Origin: JABDPF01 sp036351575
Lineage (GTDB): Bacteria; Pseudomonadota; Gammaproteobacteria; Xanthomonadales; SZUA-36
Reading direction: 5' to 3'
DNA: 64,000 nucleotides
Assembly (NCBI GenBank): GCA_036351575.1
Contig: JAZBPJ010000131.1
Coordinates: 1 to 64,000 of the forward strand
The notes under the pieces were generated by a model, which was not told the origin of the DNA, made no database searches, and saw only the letters and a program-made list of their open reading frames with translations. This document shows, in pieces, positions 8,560 through 16,883 of the stretch (position 1 is the stretch's first letter; the number at the start of each line of letters is the position of its first letter). The translations under genes were made by a program, and so were the position numbers.

Positions 8560-9282
8560 TCAACCGCACTTGGAATAGCCGCAGGAAAGGCAGGTGGCGC
8601 AATTGTCCATGATCACGACTGCCTTGGTGCGGCACTTGTTGCAGAGCGTGGCCGAGGCCGGGTAGGTGGAGTCGGCGTCGGCTTCAGCGGTTTTTTTTTG
8701 AGCCGCGGATTCCGCCTCGGCGCGCTTCTGGTCCAGGATCAGCTGCTGCTGCTCGGAAAGCTCCTCTTTCTCCATCAGGCCGATCTTCTGGAGGTGGTGC
8801 TCGATCACCGCGCCGATGTCGGCGATGATGGACGGCATGAATTTGCCGCCGGGCTTGAAGTATCCGCCGCGGGGGTCGAACACGGCCTGCAGTTCCTCGG
8901 CGAGGAACGTCACGTCACCGCCCTTGCGGAACACGGCTGACATCAGGCGGGTCAGCGCCACGATCCACTGGAAGTGATCCATGTTTTTCGAGTTGATGAA
9001 AATCTCGAACGGGCGGCGCTGCTCGTGCTCGGTGCCTGCATTGAGCACGATGTCATTGATCGTGACGTACATCGCGTGATCGTCCAGCGGGGTCTTGATC
9101 TTGTACGTCGACCCTTCGAGCGCCTCCATGCCCTCGGGGCGCTCGATGGCTTCCGTCATCTTGATGATCTTGGCGGATTTGCGCTCTTCTTTTTCAGCCT
9201 CGGCCTTGGCGCGCGCCCGGGCTTCCTCTTCTTCTTTTACGACTTCGTAGCCGACAATCTTGTTTTGGATTTTGATACTCAT
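8560..9282 (-). CDS. nrdJb: Class II ribonucleotide reductase, C-terminal subunit NrdJb
   Basis: In pseudomonads and relatives the adenosylcobalamin-dependent ribonucleotide reductase is split in two chains; this 240-residue protein matches the second, NrdJb. It opens with IKIQNKIVGYEVVK, has a charged Glu/Arg/Ala-rich linker, and then the conserved STYKIKTPLDDHAMYVTIND and RRPFEIFINSKNMDHFQW blocks (quoted only in outline). It ends in a cysteine-rich tail (CNKC, CATCLSCG, KCG), which should supply zinc binding and the redox cysteines that re-reduce the active site of NrdJa. I chose the ATG at 9282; the longer frame to 9342 adds 20 residues not typical of the family. A 237-base gap separates it from nrdJa. 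Confidence 0.9.
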   Translation of the reverse strand: MSIKIQNKIVGYEVVKEEEEARARAKAEAEKEERKSAKIIKMTEAIERPEGMEALEGSTYKIKTPLDDHAMYVTINDIVLNAGTEHEQRRPFEIFINSKNMDHFQWIVALTRLMSAVFRKGGDVTFLAEELQAVFDPRGGYFKPGGKFMPSIIADIGAVIEHHLQKIGLMEKEELSEQQQLILDQKRAEAESAAQKKTAEADADSTYPASATLCNKCRTKAVVIMDNCATCLSCGYSKCG

Positions 9283-9519
9283 CTGCTGTCTCTCTGTTCG
9301 ATTCCGCGGCTGAAAAGAGGTGTACGTCCTTGTACGTGACACCTCCAGAATTGACGGTTATCCCATTCCCTCTCCGTCACTATATCCTTGATATTTATCG
9401 TTATTATTTACTTCCGTGTGTTAACCACACGTCCATGTTCCAGGCTTTCAGCCGCCTTTTTTCTAAACCGGTCCTCTCCGACCCTTTGTTCCCGCCCACT
9501 TCCCTGTGCCGGCGGATCA
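9283..9519 (-). other. Gap between nrdJa and nrdJb
   Basis: This stretch lies between two genes whose products form one enzyme. It holds no credible open reading frame. Read on the minus strand it contains, in order, a 6-bp inverted repeat with a 5-base loop (9415-9431), an AT-rich island (about 9380-9413), and close to nrdJb a stable hairpin followed by CTTTTC (9318-9344, listed separately). The AT-rich island could carry a promoter for nrdJb, but I see no good -35/-10 pair. Confidence 0.6.
9318..9344 (-). terminator. Terminator-like hairpin inside the nrdJ operon
   Basis: On the minus strand AGGTGT and ACGT pair with ACGT and ACACCT around a 6-base loop, with one bulged base, giving a 10-bp stem followed by CTTTTC. 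It sits 36 bases before the nrdJb start and downstream of nrdJa. It could be a leaky terminator, an attenuator, or an mRNA-stabilising or processing element. The short T tract makes full termination doubtful. Confidence 0.5.
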
Positions 9520-11667
9520 TCAGAATTTCCCGTAATAACCTTCTTTCAACGCGTCGAACAAATTCGCCGCGGTATGTGTTTCACCGTCGTATTCGATTTC
9601 CTCGTTGCCGGCGACTTCGACCACTTCACCGTCATCGAGCACGAAACGGTACTTCGTGTTTTCCAGGTCTTTTTCCTTCACCAGCACGCCCTGGAACGCC
9701 TCGGGGTTGAAGCGGAAGGTCGTGCAGCCCTTGAGGCCCTTGCCGTGGGCGTAGGTGTAGATGTCCTTGAAATCCTCGTATGGGAAATCGGTCGGAACAT
9801 TGGCGGTTTTCGAGATGGAGGAGTCGATCCACTTCTGGGCCGCCGCCTGGATATCGACATGAGAACAGGGCGAAACGTCATCCGCGGTCACGAAAAACTC
9901 CGGCAGCGCCGCTTCGGGCTCCTGCGCGTACGGCATCGCGTCCGGGTTGACCAGCGTACGGTAGGCAAGCAGTTCGTAGCTGTAGACCTCGACTTTTTCC
10001 TTGGTCTTGCGGCCTTCACGGATCACGTTCCGGCTGTAGTGGTGCGCGAAGCTGGGTTCGATGCCGTTGGATACGTTGTTGGCCAGCGACAGGGAAATTG
10101 TGCCGGTCGGCGCAATCGAAGTATGGTGCGTAAAACGCCCGCCCTCGTCAGCCAGGGACTCCACCAGCCCGGGAGCGATTTCGGCCAGCTGCTGCATGTA
10201 GCGGCTGTATTTCGCGTGGAGCACCCGGCCCTTGACCCGGTCACCGACCTCGATACCGTCGGCTTGCATCTCCGGTCGACGCCGCAGCATGTCGCCCGTC
10301 ACCTCGAACGATTCGTCCATGATCGGTGCGGGTCCTTTCTCCCGCGCCAGCTCCAGTGACTCCTCCCATCCGGCCAGGGCCATTTCCCTGGCCACGCGCT
10401 CGGTGAATTCGACCGAATCGGCCTGCCCGTACTTCATGCCGAGCATGGTCAGGGTAGAGCCGAGACCGAGAAAACCCATGCCGTGGCGCCGCTTGCGCTG
10501 GATTTCGTCACGCTGCTTTTCAAGCGGCAAGCCATTGATTTCAACTACATTATCCAGCATGCGGGTGAAAATTCGAACGACTTTTTTATACTCTTCCCAG
10601 TTGAACTCGGCCTGCTCGCCAAACGGCTGATCGACGAAGCGGGTCAGGTTGACCGAGCCCAGCAGGCAGGCGCCGTAGGGCGGCAGCGGCTGTTCGCCGC
10701 AGGGATTGGTTGCGCGAATGTTCTCGCAGAACCAGTTGTTGTTCATCTCGTTGATGCGGTCGACCATGATGAAGCCCGGTTCGGCAAAATCGTAGGTCGA
10801 AGACATGATCATGTCCCACATCCGCTTGGCGGGGACGGTCTTGTAAACCCGGCAGGCGACCAGGCCGTCGTCCCGCACGATGTAACCGTTCGTCTGCGGC
10901 CATTCCCGCCACACGACCTGGTCGGGATCCGAGAAGTCCAGGTCGTCCGCCTCATGCTCGGCGATCGGGAACGCCAGCGGCCAGTTCGAATTGCTCTTGA
11001 CCGCTTCCATGAATTCATCGGTGATCAGCAGGGAACAGTTGAACTGGCGCAGACGGCCGTTCTCGCGCTTGGCGCGGATGAACTCCATGGCGTCGGGATG
11101 ACCGATATCGAAGGTAGCCATCTGCGCTCCGCGACGACCGCCCGCGGACGAGACGGTGAAGCACATCTTGTCGTAGATGTCCATGAAGCTCAGCGGGCCG
11201 GAAGTGTAAGCGCCCGCACCCGAAACGTAGGCGCCTTTCGGCCGCAGCGTGGAAAACTCGTAACCGATGCCGCAGCCCGCTTTCAGCGTCAGACCGGCTT
11301 CATGGACCTTGTCGAGGATACCGTCCATCGAATCCTTGATCGTGCCCGAAACCGTGCAGTTGATGGTGGACGTTGCGGGCTTGTGCTCCTGGGCGCCGGC
11401 ATTCGAGATGATGCGTCCGGCCGGAATCGCGCCGCGGCGCAATGCCCACAGAAATTCCTCGTACCATTTTTCCTGGTTCTTTTTGCTTTCCTCGACAGAA
11501 GCGATGGCGTGCGCGATTCTCTTGTAGGTGTCGTCGAGGGTCTGGTCGATGATTTCACCGTTTTTAGCCTTCAGGCGGTACTTTTTATCCCAGATATCGT
11601 AGGACGCGTCCTGCAGCGTGATCTCTTTTGAATCAGCGTTAATCGTCTCAACCTGAACGTTATTCAT
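9520..11667 (-). CDS. nrdJa: Adenosylcobalamin-dependent (class II) ribonucleotide reductase, catalytic chain NrdJa
   Basis: NrdJa reduces ribonucleotides to deoxyribonucleotides with a thiyl radical made from coenzyme B12 and needs neither oxygen nor a NrdB partner. In the 715-residue chain I see the disulfide cysteine C104 (INCTVSG), the radical loop N321-P-C323-G-E325, and the likely second disulfide cysteine C334 (GACLLGSVN). The C-terminal PTGTISL-like block (APTGTISLSLANN) near residue 508 binds substrate phosphate. The chain lacks the terminal redox cysteines, which are found in NrdJb. The ATG at 11667 has ACGGA upstream. Two NrdR boxes lie before the gene, so NrdR repression at high dATP is expected. 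Confidence 0.95.
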   Translation of the reverse strand: MNNVQVETINADSKEITLQDASYDIWDKKYRLKAKNGEIIDQTLDDTYKRIAHAIASVEESKKNQEKWYEEFLWALRRGAIPAGRIISNAGAQEHKPATSTINCTVSGTIKDSMDGILDKVHEAGLTLKAGCGIGYEFSTLRPKGAYVSGAGAYTSGPLSFMDIYDKMCFTVSSAGGRRGAQMATFDIGHPDAMEFIRAKRENGRLRQFNCSLLITDEFMEAVKSNSNWPLAFPIAEHEADDLDFSDPDQVVWREWPQTNGYIVRDDGLVACRVYKTVPAKRMWDMIMSSTYDFAEPGFIMVDRINEMNNNWFCENIRATNPCGEQPLPPYGACLLGSVNLTRFVDQPFGEQAEFNWEEYKKVVRIFTRMLDNVVEINGLPLEKQRDEIQRKRRHGMGFLGLGSTLTMLGMKYGQADSVEFTERVAREMALAGWEESLELAREKGPAPIMDESFEVTGDMLRRRPEMQADGIEVGDRVKGRVLHAKYSRYMQQLAEIAPGLVESLADEGGRFTHHTSIAPTGTISLSLANNVSNGIEPSFAHHYSRNVIREGRKTKEKVEVYSYELLAYRTLVNPDAMPYAQEPEAALPEFFVTADDVSPCSHVDIQAAAQKWIDSSISKTANVPTDFPYEDFKDIYTYAHGKGLKGCTTFRFNPEAFQGVLVKEKDLENTKYRFVLDDGEVVEVAGNEEIEYDGETHTAANLFDALKEGYYGKF

Positions 11668-11708
11668 TAATTTTTCCGTGTAATTCTTTGGTTTTGCTTA
11701 AGTAAGCA

Positions 11709-11724
11709 ACACAATCTATTGTGC
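11709..11724 (-). promoter_or_regulatory. NrdR box 1
   Basis: The 16-base near-palindrome acacaatctattgtgc matches the known NrdR consensus (ACAC, AT-rich centre, GTGT). It lies 42 bases upstream of the nrdJa start and forms a pair with the next box. NrdR is the nucleotide-sensing repressor of ribonucleotide reductase genes; its gene is not in this window. Confidence 0.85.
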
Positions 11725-11740
11725 TTGATTTTTTTTGGGG

Positions 11741-11756
11741 ACACAAGATGTTGTGC
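11741..11756 (-). promoter_or_regulatory. NrdR box 2
   Basis: A second 16-base site, acacaagatgttgtgc, is separated from box 1 by exactly 16 bases, so the centres are 32 bases (three helical turns) apart. This is the spacing known for functional NrdR box pairs. Its presence makes the assignment of both sites firm. Confidence 0.85.
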
Positions 11757-11965
11757 CGGCAGGGACGAACATTACGCTTCGTTCAGCGATCTGTCAAATG
11801 CAATAAGCAGAGGCATCAATCCGGGCGCGGAGGCCCCTTTTTAACCTGAAAACAATGCCTTAAGAAAAGCCGGATCGCCCGGCGGCTGAGCGCCGGGGGC
11901 CAAAATCAACGCCTGCAGCAGCATTCGTTTTATCGCATTTCCAGATTCCGGCCGGAATATTGCGG

Positions 11966-13003
11966 CTAGAGCGCTTCGTGTTTCTGCTCCCGGTCCAGCA
12001 GCCTGCGCAGTGCAAGCCGAGGGTCGGCGCCTTCGTGAATGATGCTGTAGATCTGTTCAGAGATCGGCATGTCGACACCCAGGCGGCCGGCAAGGCGCCA
12101 GATCTCCAGGGAAGTCTTGATACCCTCGACGACCTGGCCGATCTCCTCGACCGCCGTGTCGACACTTTTACCCTGCCCCAGCGCGATACCAAGCCGGCGG
12201 TTGCGCGACAGGTCGCCCGTGGCGGTCAGCACCAGGTCACCCAGCCCCGCCAGGCCGATCAGCGTTCGTTCCTGCGCGCCCATGGCGCGGCCCAGGCGCA
12301 TCATTTCCGCCAGTCCGCGAGTGATCAGCGCGGCTCGTGCGTTGTGGCCGAGGTGCATGCCGTCAGCCATTCCGGTAGCGATCGCGAGCACGTTCTTGAC
12401 GGAGCCGCCAAGCTCCGCGCCCACGATGTCATCGCTGGTATAAGCCCGGAAATTGGCGCCGTGCAGCGCCCGGGCGATACGCTCGGAATAAGCCGGGTCG
12501 GAGCCGGCCACGGTGACCGCGGTCGGCAGGTTGGCGGCAACTTCCTTGGCAAACGAAGGGCCGGTAACCAGGGCCAGCGGGCGCTCGTTTCCGAACACTT
12601 TCTTGGCGGGCTCATGCAGGAACCGCCCGGTTCCGGGCTCGAGGCCCTTGCAGGCCCAGGCAATGCCCTGGCCGTCCTTCAGCCAGGGCTTGATCTGTTC
12701 GATGAGGCCGGCGAAGGCATGCGACGGCACCACGATCAGGATCTCGTCGGCCATGCGCACGGCCGCCTCGAGGTCCGGCTGAACCAGCATATCGTCGGGC
12801 AGCGGATAATCCGGCAGGTGCTGCCGGTTGCAGCGCGCCTCGGCGATGGACTCGATATGCTTCCTGTCCCAGTCCCACAAGACAACAGCGGAACCCGCGC
12901 GCATCAACTGCATCGCGAGCGCCGTTCCCCATGAACCGGCGCCCAGGACGGCGAACAGGGGTCCGCCGCCGGGAGTTTGCGCCTGTTGAGGGGCTTCGGT
13001 CAT
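11966..13003 (-). CDS. gpsA: NAD(P)H-dependent glycerol-3-phosphate dehydrogenase
   Basis: GpsA reduces dihydroxyacetone phosphate to sn-glycerol-3-phosphate, the backbone of all phospholipids. The 345-residue protein has the Rossmann motif GAGSWGTALA at residues 21-30. It also has the VTGPSFAKEVA block near residue 147 and the catalytic-lysine region GGSVKNVLAIATG near residue 198. The ATG at 13003 lies 3 bases after secB, so it is probably translated in line with it. secB-gpsA adjacency is conserved across gammaproteobacteria. The C-terminus ends in a basic tail that shows no recognised domain. Confidence 0.96.
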   Translation of the reverse strand: MTEAPQQAQTPGGGPLFAVLGAGSWGTALAMQLMRAGSAVVLWDWDRKHIESIAEARCNRQHLPDYPLPDDMLVQPDLEAAVRMADEILIVVPSHAFAGLIEQIKPWLKDGQGIAWACKGLEPGTGRFLHEPAKKVFGNERPLALVTGPSFAKEVAANLPTAVTVAGSDPAYSERIARALHGANFRAYTSDDIVGAELGGSVKNVLAIATGMADGMHLGHNARAALITRGLAEMMRLGRAMGAQERTLIGLAGLGDLVLTATGDLSRNRRLGIALGQGKSVDTAVEEIGQVVEGIKTSLEIWRLAGRLGVDMPISEQIYSIIHEGADPRLALRRLLDREQKHEAL

Positions 13004-13006
13004 GAA

Positions 13007-13543
13007 TCAGTTTTTGTCGGAGAACTCCGCCGAAACGGTTTCTTCCGGCACCGCCTCGCCCCGGGCCTGCTGTTCCGCCGCCATCTGCTGCATGCGCTGG
13101 GCGTAAATCTGATCGAAGCTCACGGGCTGCAGGCTCAGCGGCGGGAACCCGCCGTCGGCCACGAGACCGGTGATCGCCGTGCGGGCGTAAGGAAACAGCG
13201 TGTTCGGGCAGAAGGTATTGAGAATCGCGTGTTTCTGCTGGTCGTTGAAGCCGGCGATGGTGAAAATGCCGGCCTGGGCGATTTCCGCCAGGTAAGCGGT
13301 CTTTTCGCCGATGGTGGCCGTGACCGTCACGGTCAGCACGACTTCCTGGACATTTTCTTCCAGGTCGTCGACGCGCTGCGCAAGGTTCAGCTTGACCTCG
13401 GCCTGTCCCTGCTCCTTGAAGACGTCGGGTGCGTTGGGCGTTTCAAAGGAAACGTCCTTGGTGTAGATCTTCTGCAACTGGATCTGGCCGGCGGGAGCGC
13501 CGTCCTGAGCGGCCGCCTGGCCCTGGTTGTTTTCTTCCGTCAT
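13007..13543 (-). CDS. secB: Protein-export chaperone SecB
   Basis: SecB is a tetrameric cytosolic chaperone that holds precursor proteins unfolded and hands them to SecA. The 178-residue protein shows the family core: IQLQKIYTKDVSFETPNAP near residue 24, then a beta-rich region and FCPNTLFPYAR near residue 114, and GGFPPLSLQPVSF, the SecA-contact region. I prefer the ATG at 13543 (MTEENN), with AAGAG at good spacing; an ATG two codons upstream is possible. The N-terminal 20 residues are Gln/Ala-rich and the tail is long and acidic, both variable features of the family. It sits between a rhodanese gene and gpsA. Confidence 0.96.
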   Translation of the reverse strand: MTEENNQGQAAAQDGAPAGQIQLQKIYTKDVSFETPNAPDVFKEQGQAEVKLNLAQRVDDLEENVQEVVLTVTVTATIGEKTAYLAEIAQAGIFTIAGFNDQQKHAILNTFCPNTLFPYARTAITGLVADGGFPPLSLQPVSFDQIYAQRMQQMAAEQQARGEAVPEETVSAEFSDKN

Positions 13544-13600
13544 GTTCATCACTCTTGAGGTATTGGCCCTCAGCGTCGAGGGCATAAAAGATTAATTATC

Positions 13601-14029
13601 TCATTTTTTACGTGTTACCGGGAACTGGTCGTTGCGCCAGGCCGTCATTCCACCCTTGAGAATCGCGACCTGTTCGGCGCCCATCTTTTTCAGGTTCGCC
13701 GCGGCGCCGACGGCCGTCACGCCGTTGGGACAGACGACCAGCAGCTTCTTGTCCTTGAGTTTCTCGATTTCCGCATCCGGCTGGGCAAGGCGCGACGCCG
13801 GCAGGTTGCGGGCATTGACGATATGACCCTTGTTGAAGTCCGCGACCGAGGAAATATCGACCACCACGGCTTCCGGGTCGTTGATCCATGGAATGGCCTG
13901 GGCCGGGGGCAACTCGTTGACACCGCCCAGGCGCCGACGCACCTCGGTCCATACCAGGAACAGCAAAACGGCGACGAAACCACCGACCAGGAGGAGGTGG
14001 TTTGTCGCGAACTCGATCAAGCGCTCCAT
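13601..14029 (-). CDS. YibN-like membrane-anchored rhodanese-domain protein
   Basis: This 142-residue protein has one N-terminal membrane helix (about residues 11-29) and a cytoplasmic rhodanese domain with VVVDISSVADFNKGHI and LKGGMTAWRND. The active-site loop reads CPNGVTAVG: the cysteine is present, but the usual CxxGxR arginine is replaced, so sulfurtransferase activity is uncertain. The ATG at 14029 follows an AGAGAG site; the frame continues upstream to 14110 without a better start. The position next to secB-gpsA and divergent from gpmI matches the E. coli yibN locus, except that the glutaredoxin gene grxC, found there between yibN and secB, is missing here. Confidence 0.88.
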   Translation of the reverse strand: MERLIEFATNHLLLVGGFVAVLLFLVWTEVRRRLGGVNELPPAQAIPWINDPEAVVVDISSVADFNKGHIVNARNLPASRLAQPDAEIEKLKDKKLLVVCPNGVTAVGAAANLKKMGAEQVAILKGGMTAWRNDQFPVTRKK

Positions 14030-14174
14030 TTTTTGCTCTCTTGTTGTGGAATAATACCGCTTTCCCGCACTCGGCTGGAGGCGACGGCAAAACGGCCGGG
14101 TTAGACACATTTGGTGTCGGCTGCAATGATTTGCAAGTCGCAGAAACCAATATCACAGGAATGCAGAAGAGACC

Positions 14175-15722
14175 ATGAATACCGAGAGCAGGCGCGGCCC
14201 CCTGATGCTGATGATTCTCGACGGCTGGGGTTACCGGGAAGAGAGTGAAAACAACGCGATCCGGCTGGGTGACACGCCCTGCTGGGACGAAATGCTCGAA
14301 CGGGACCCCTATATCCTGATCGAAACCTCCGGCGAGGCGGTCGGGCTGCCGGCCGGACAGATGGGCAACTCCGAGGTCGGTCACATGAACATCGGCGCGG
14401 GGCGTATCGTTTACCAGGATTTCACGCGGATCGCGCAGTCCATACGCGACCGCAGCTTCCATGAAAACGATGCGCTCTGCCGCGCCGTCGATTCGGCCCG
14501 CGAATCGGGCGCCACCGTGCACCTGATGGGCCTGCTTTCGCCGGGCGGCGTGCACAGCCACGAAGACCAGTTCATGGAGACCCTTGAGCTCGCGGCCGAA
14601 CGCGGGGCGCGGTCGATCGCCGTGCACGGTTTCCTGGACGGCCGCGATACGCCGCCGCGCAGCGCCGAAGCGTCGATCCGGCGGATGCAGAACCTCATCG
14701 ACGGAATCCCCGCCGCACGTTTTTGCACGCTTTCCGGGCGCTACTACGCGATGGACCGCGACAACCGCTGGGACCGGGTCGAGACCGCTTACCGGGCCAT
14801 CACGCAGGCCGAGGCGGAGCATCGTTCCGGCAGTGCGCTCGACGGTCTTCACGAGGCCTACGAGCGGGGCGAGAACGACGAGTTCGTCAAGCCGACCGTG
14901 ATCGCCGAGGCCGGCGGCGTGCAGCCCGGCGACGTGGTGATTTTCATCAACTTCCGCGCCGACCGGGCGCGGGAACTGACGATGGCCTTCGTGAACGAAC
15001 CGTTCGACGGCTTTGAACGGCAGAAAATCCCGCTGGCCGATTTCGTGACCATGACCGAGTACATGGCCGGCCTGCCGGTCTCGGTCGCTTTTCCGCCGGA
15101 ATCCCTCGACCGCATCCTGGCGCAGGAACTGGCCGACAACGGGCTGCGCCAGCTGCGCATCGCGGAAACGGAAAAATACGCTCACGTGACCTTCTTTTTC
15201 AACGGCGGCGTGGAAGCACCCTTCGCCAACGAAGAACGCATACTGGTGCCCTCCCCCAGGGTGGCCACTTATGACCTGCAGCCCGAGATGAGCGCGCCAG
15301 AAGTGGCGGACAAGCTCGTCGAGGCCATTCATTCCGGGCGTTTCGACGTCATCATCTGCAACATCGCAAACGGCGACATGGTCGGCCATACCGGCGTCAT
15401 GGAAGCCGCGCTGCAGGCTGTCAAGGCGGTCGACGACTGCCTGTGCCGCGTGCGTGCCGCGGTCGACGAAACGGGCGGCGAACTGCTGGTCACGGCGGAC
15501 CACGGCAACATCGAAATGATGAAAGACCCGGAAACGGGGCAGAACCACACCGCGCACACGACGTTCCGCGTGCCGCTTGTTTTTCATGGCCGTCCCGGCC
15601 GCTTCAACGGCGACGGCTCGCTGCGGGACATCGCCCCCACGATGCTGGCGCTGCTGGGGCTGGAACAGCCGCCGCAGATGACCGGCCGGCCATTGCTGGA
15701 CCTGGATGGTGATACGCAATAA
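14175..15722 (+). CDS. gpmI: 2,3-bisphosphoglycerate-independent phosphoglycerate mutase
   Basis: GpmI interconverts 3- and 2-phosphoglycerate in glycolysis using two manganese ions and a phosphoserine intermediate. The 515-residue protein shows the metal motif LMILDGWG near residue 11, the nucleophile serine in GNSEVGHMNIGAGR near residue 65, and the second metal cluster TADHGN near residue 442. The MGLLSPGGVHSHEDQ block is also typical. The ATG at 14175 is the natural start; the gap to the divergent rhodanese is 145 bases. The last 17 bases overlap envC, so the following gene is probably coupled. The gpmI-envC-ctpA order is conserved in many gammaproteobacteria. Confidence 0.96.
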   Translation: MNTESRRGPLMLMILDGWGYREESENNAIRLGDTPCWDEMLERDPYILIETSGEAVGLPAGQMGNSEVGHMNIGAGRIVYQDFTRIAQSIRDRSFHENDALCRAVDSARESGATVHLMGLLSPGGVHSHEDQFMETLELAAERGARSIAVHGFLDGRDTPPRSAEASIRRMQNLIDGIPAARFCTLSGRYYAMDRDNRWDRVETAYRAITQAEAEHRSGSALDGLHEAYERGENDEFVKPTVIAEAGGVQPGDVVIFINFRADRARELTMAFVNEPFDGFERQKIPLADFVTMTEYMAGLPVSVAFPPESLDRILAQELADNGLRQLRIAETEKYAHVTFFFNGGVEAPFANEERILVPSPRVATYDLQPEMSAPEVADKLVEAIHSGRFDVIICNIANGDMVGHTGVMEAALQAVKAVDDCLCRVRAAVDETGGELLVTADHGNIEMMKDPETGQNHTAHTTFRVPLVFHGRPGRFNGDGSLRDIAPTMLALLGLEQPPQMTGRPLLDLDGDTQ

Positions 15723-16857
15723 AACGACCCTCCTCGTCACGCTGATGTTTGCCTGCGTCGCCATCGCGCAGGATAGCGGCGACACCCGCCGTGAGCGCGC
15801 CGAGAAGGAACTCCGGCAGCTGCTGGGGGAAATCGCGGCAGTCCAGGACGAAATAAGCCGGTCACGCCAGCAGCACCGGCGAGAACAGGACCAGCTGCGC
15901 CGGATCGACCTGTCTATCCAGGACGCCAACCTGGAAATCCGGGCGCTGGACCGGGAACGGGGCGTGCACGAAAACCGCCTGGCCGAACTCGAGGAACAAC
16001 GGCGAGCCTACCTGGACAGCCTGGACCAACGCCTTGCACAGCTGGCTGAACAGGTCCGCTCCCTGTATCGCGCGGGGCGCCAGTCGCGCACGCGCCTGGT
16101 TCTCAACCAGGACGAACCGTCACGCATCAGCCGCATGCTGGCTTACTACGAATACGTCAACCGGGCGCAGGTCAGGGACATCAGCGGGCTGCGCGAGGCT
16201 CTGACCCGGCTCGACGTCATGCAGGCGTCGATCGACGAGGAACTCGAGCGCCTGCGCAAATTGAAGCAGGCGCAGCAGGAGATCCTCGCGCAGCTGCAGC
16301 AACAGCGCGCCGAGCGTGACCAGCTCCTCACCCGCATCGCGGCACTGATCGCGGACGGTGAATCCGAGCTGGCGGAGATGGAGGGCAACCGCCGCGACCT
16401 CGAAACCCTGCTGGAACGCCTGTCGGACGTGCTCGCCGACATACCCGAAGAACTGGACGGCCAAACCCCCCTGGCCCAGCTGAAAGGCCGTCTGCCGATG
16501 CCCATCCTCGGCCCCGTGCGGCACGCCTTCGGCCAGGGCCGCGGCGCCGGGCTGGACTGGCAGGGCTGGCTGATCGCCGCCGATGCGGGCGCCGAAGTGC
16601 GCGCGGTCGCCTACGGCCGCGTCGCGTTCGCCGACTGGCTGCGCGGCTATGGCCTGCTGCTGATCATCGATCACGGCGACGGCTACATGACGCTCTACGG
16701 GCACAACCAGAGCCTGCTGCGCGATGCGGGCGAATGGGTCGATGCCGAAGAAACGATCAGCGTCGTCGGCGACGGCATGGGTGACAGCCAGGGCGTCTAT
16801 TTCGAGATACGCCGGAACGGTAAGGCACTCGACCCGGCAGCCTGGCTTGCAAGATAG
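15706..16857 (+). CDS. envC: Murein hydrolase activator EnvC
   Basis: EnvC is a periplasmic activator of the amidases that split septal peptidoglycan during division. The 383-residue protein has a signal peptide (residues 1 to about 20, ending AIA). A long coiled coil rich in Glu, Arg and Gln follows (about 25-245), then a C-terminal LytM/M23 domain. In that domain the usual zinc ligands are absent (GLDWQGWLIAADAG in place of the HxxxD-type strand, and YFEIR where enzymes have HLHFE), as in E. coli EnvC, which activates but does not cut. The GTG start at 15706 lies inside gpmI. Coiled-coil EnvC works downstream of FtsEX; ftsE and ftsX are at 30418-32089. Confidence 0.93.
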   Translation: MVIRNKTTLLVTLMFACVAIAQDSGDTRRERAEKELRQLLGEIAAVQDEISRSRQQHRREQDQLRRIDLSIQDANLEIRALDRERGVHENRLAELEEQRRAYLDSLDQRLAQLAEQVRSLYRAGRQSRTRLVLNQDEPSRISRMLAYYEYVNRAQVRDISGLREALTRLDVMQASIDEELERLRKLKQAQQEILAQLQQQRAERDQLLTRIAALIADGESELAEMEGNRRDLETLLERLSDVLADIPEELDGQTPLAQLKGRLPMPILGPVRHAFGQGRGAGLDWQGWLIAADAGAEVRAVAYGRVAFADWLRGYGLLLIIDHGDGYMTLYGHNQSLLRDAGEWVDAEETISVVGDGMGDSQGVYFEIRRNGKALDPAAWLAR

Positions 16858-16883
16858 CGCGTGAAGCGGAAGAATCCCCAACC

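Larger units (their letters stand above)
11668..11965 (-). other. Gap between gpsA and nrdJa (298 bases)
   Basis: This is the longest gap in the window. The nrdJa-proximal part holds the two NrdR boxes and AT-rich promoter sequence. Farther away, at about 11868-11903, is a GC-rich inverted repeat (cccggcg with cgccggg around a short loop), which on the minus strand could end gpsA transcription, although no run of T follows directly. I see no small gene here. Confidence 0.6.

Noticed and set aside
11668..11965. A possible cobalamin riboswitch before nrdJa.
   Set aside because: No B12-box could be recognised; the AT-rich palindromes are explained by NrdR boxes.
13608..15929. An open frame of 773 codons on the minus strand, antisense to gpmI and running over the yibN-like gene.
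   Set aside because: It crosses the divergent promoter region and reads the rhodanese gene in the wrong frame; no domain seen.
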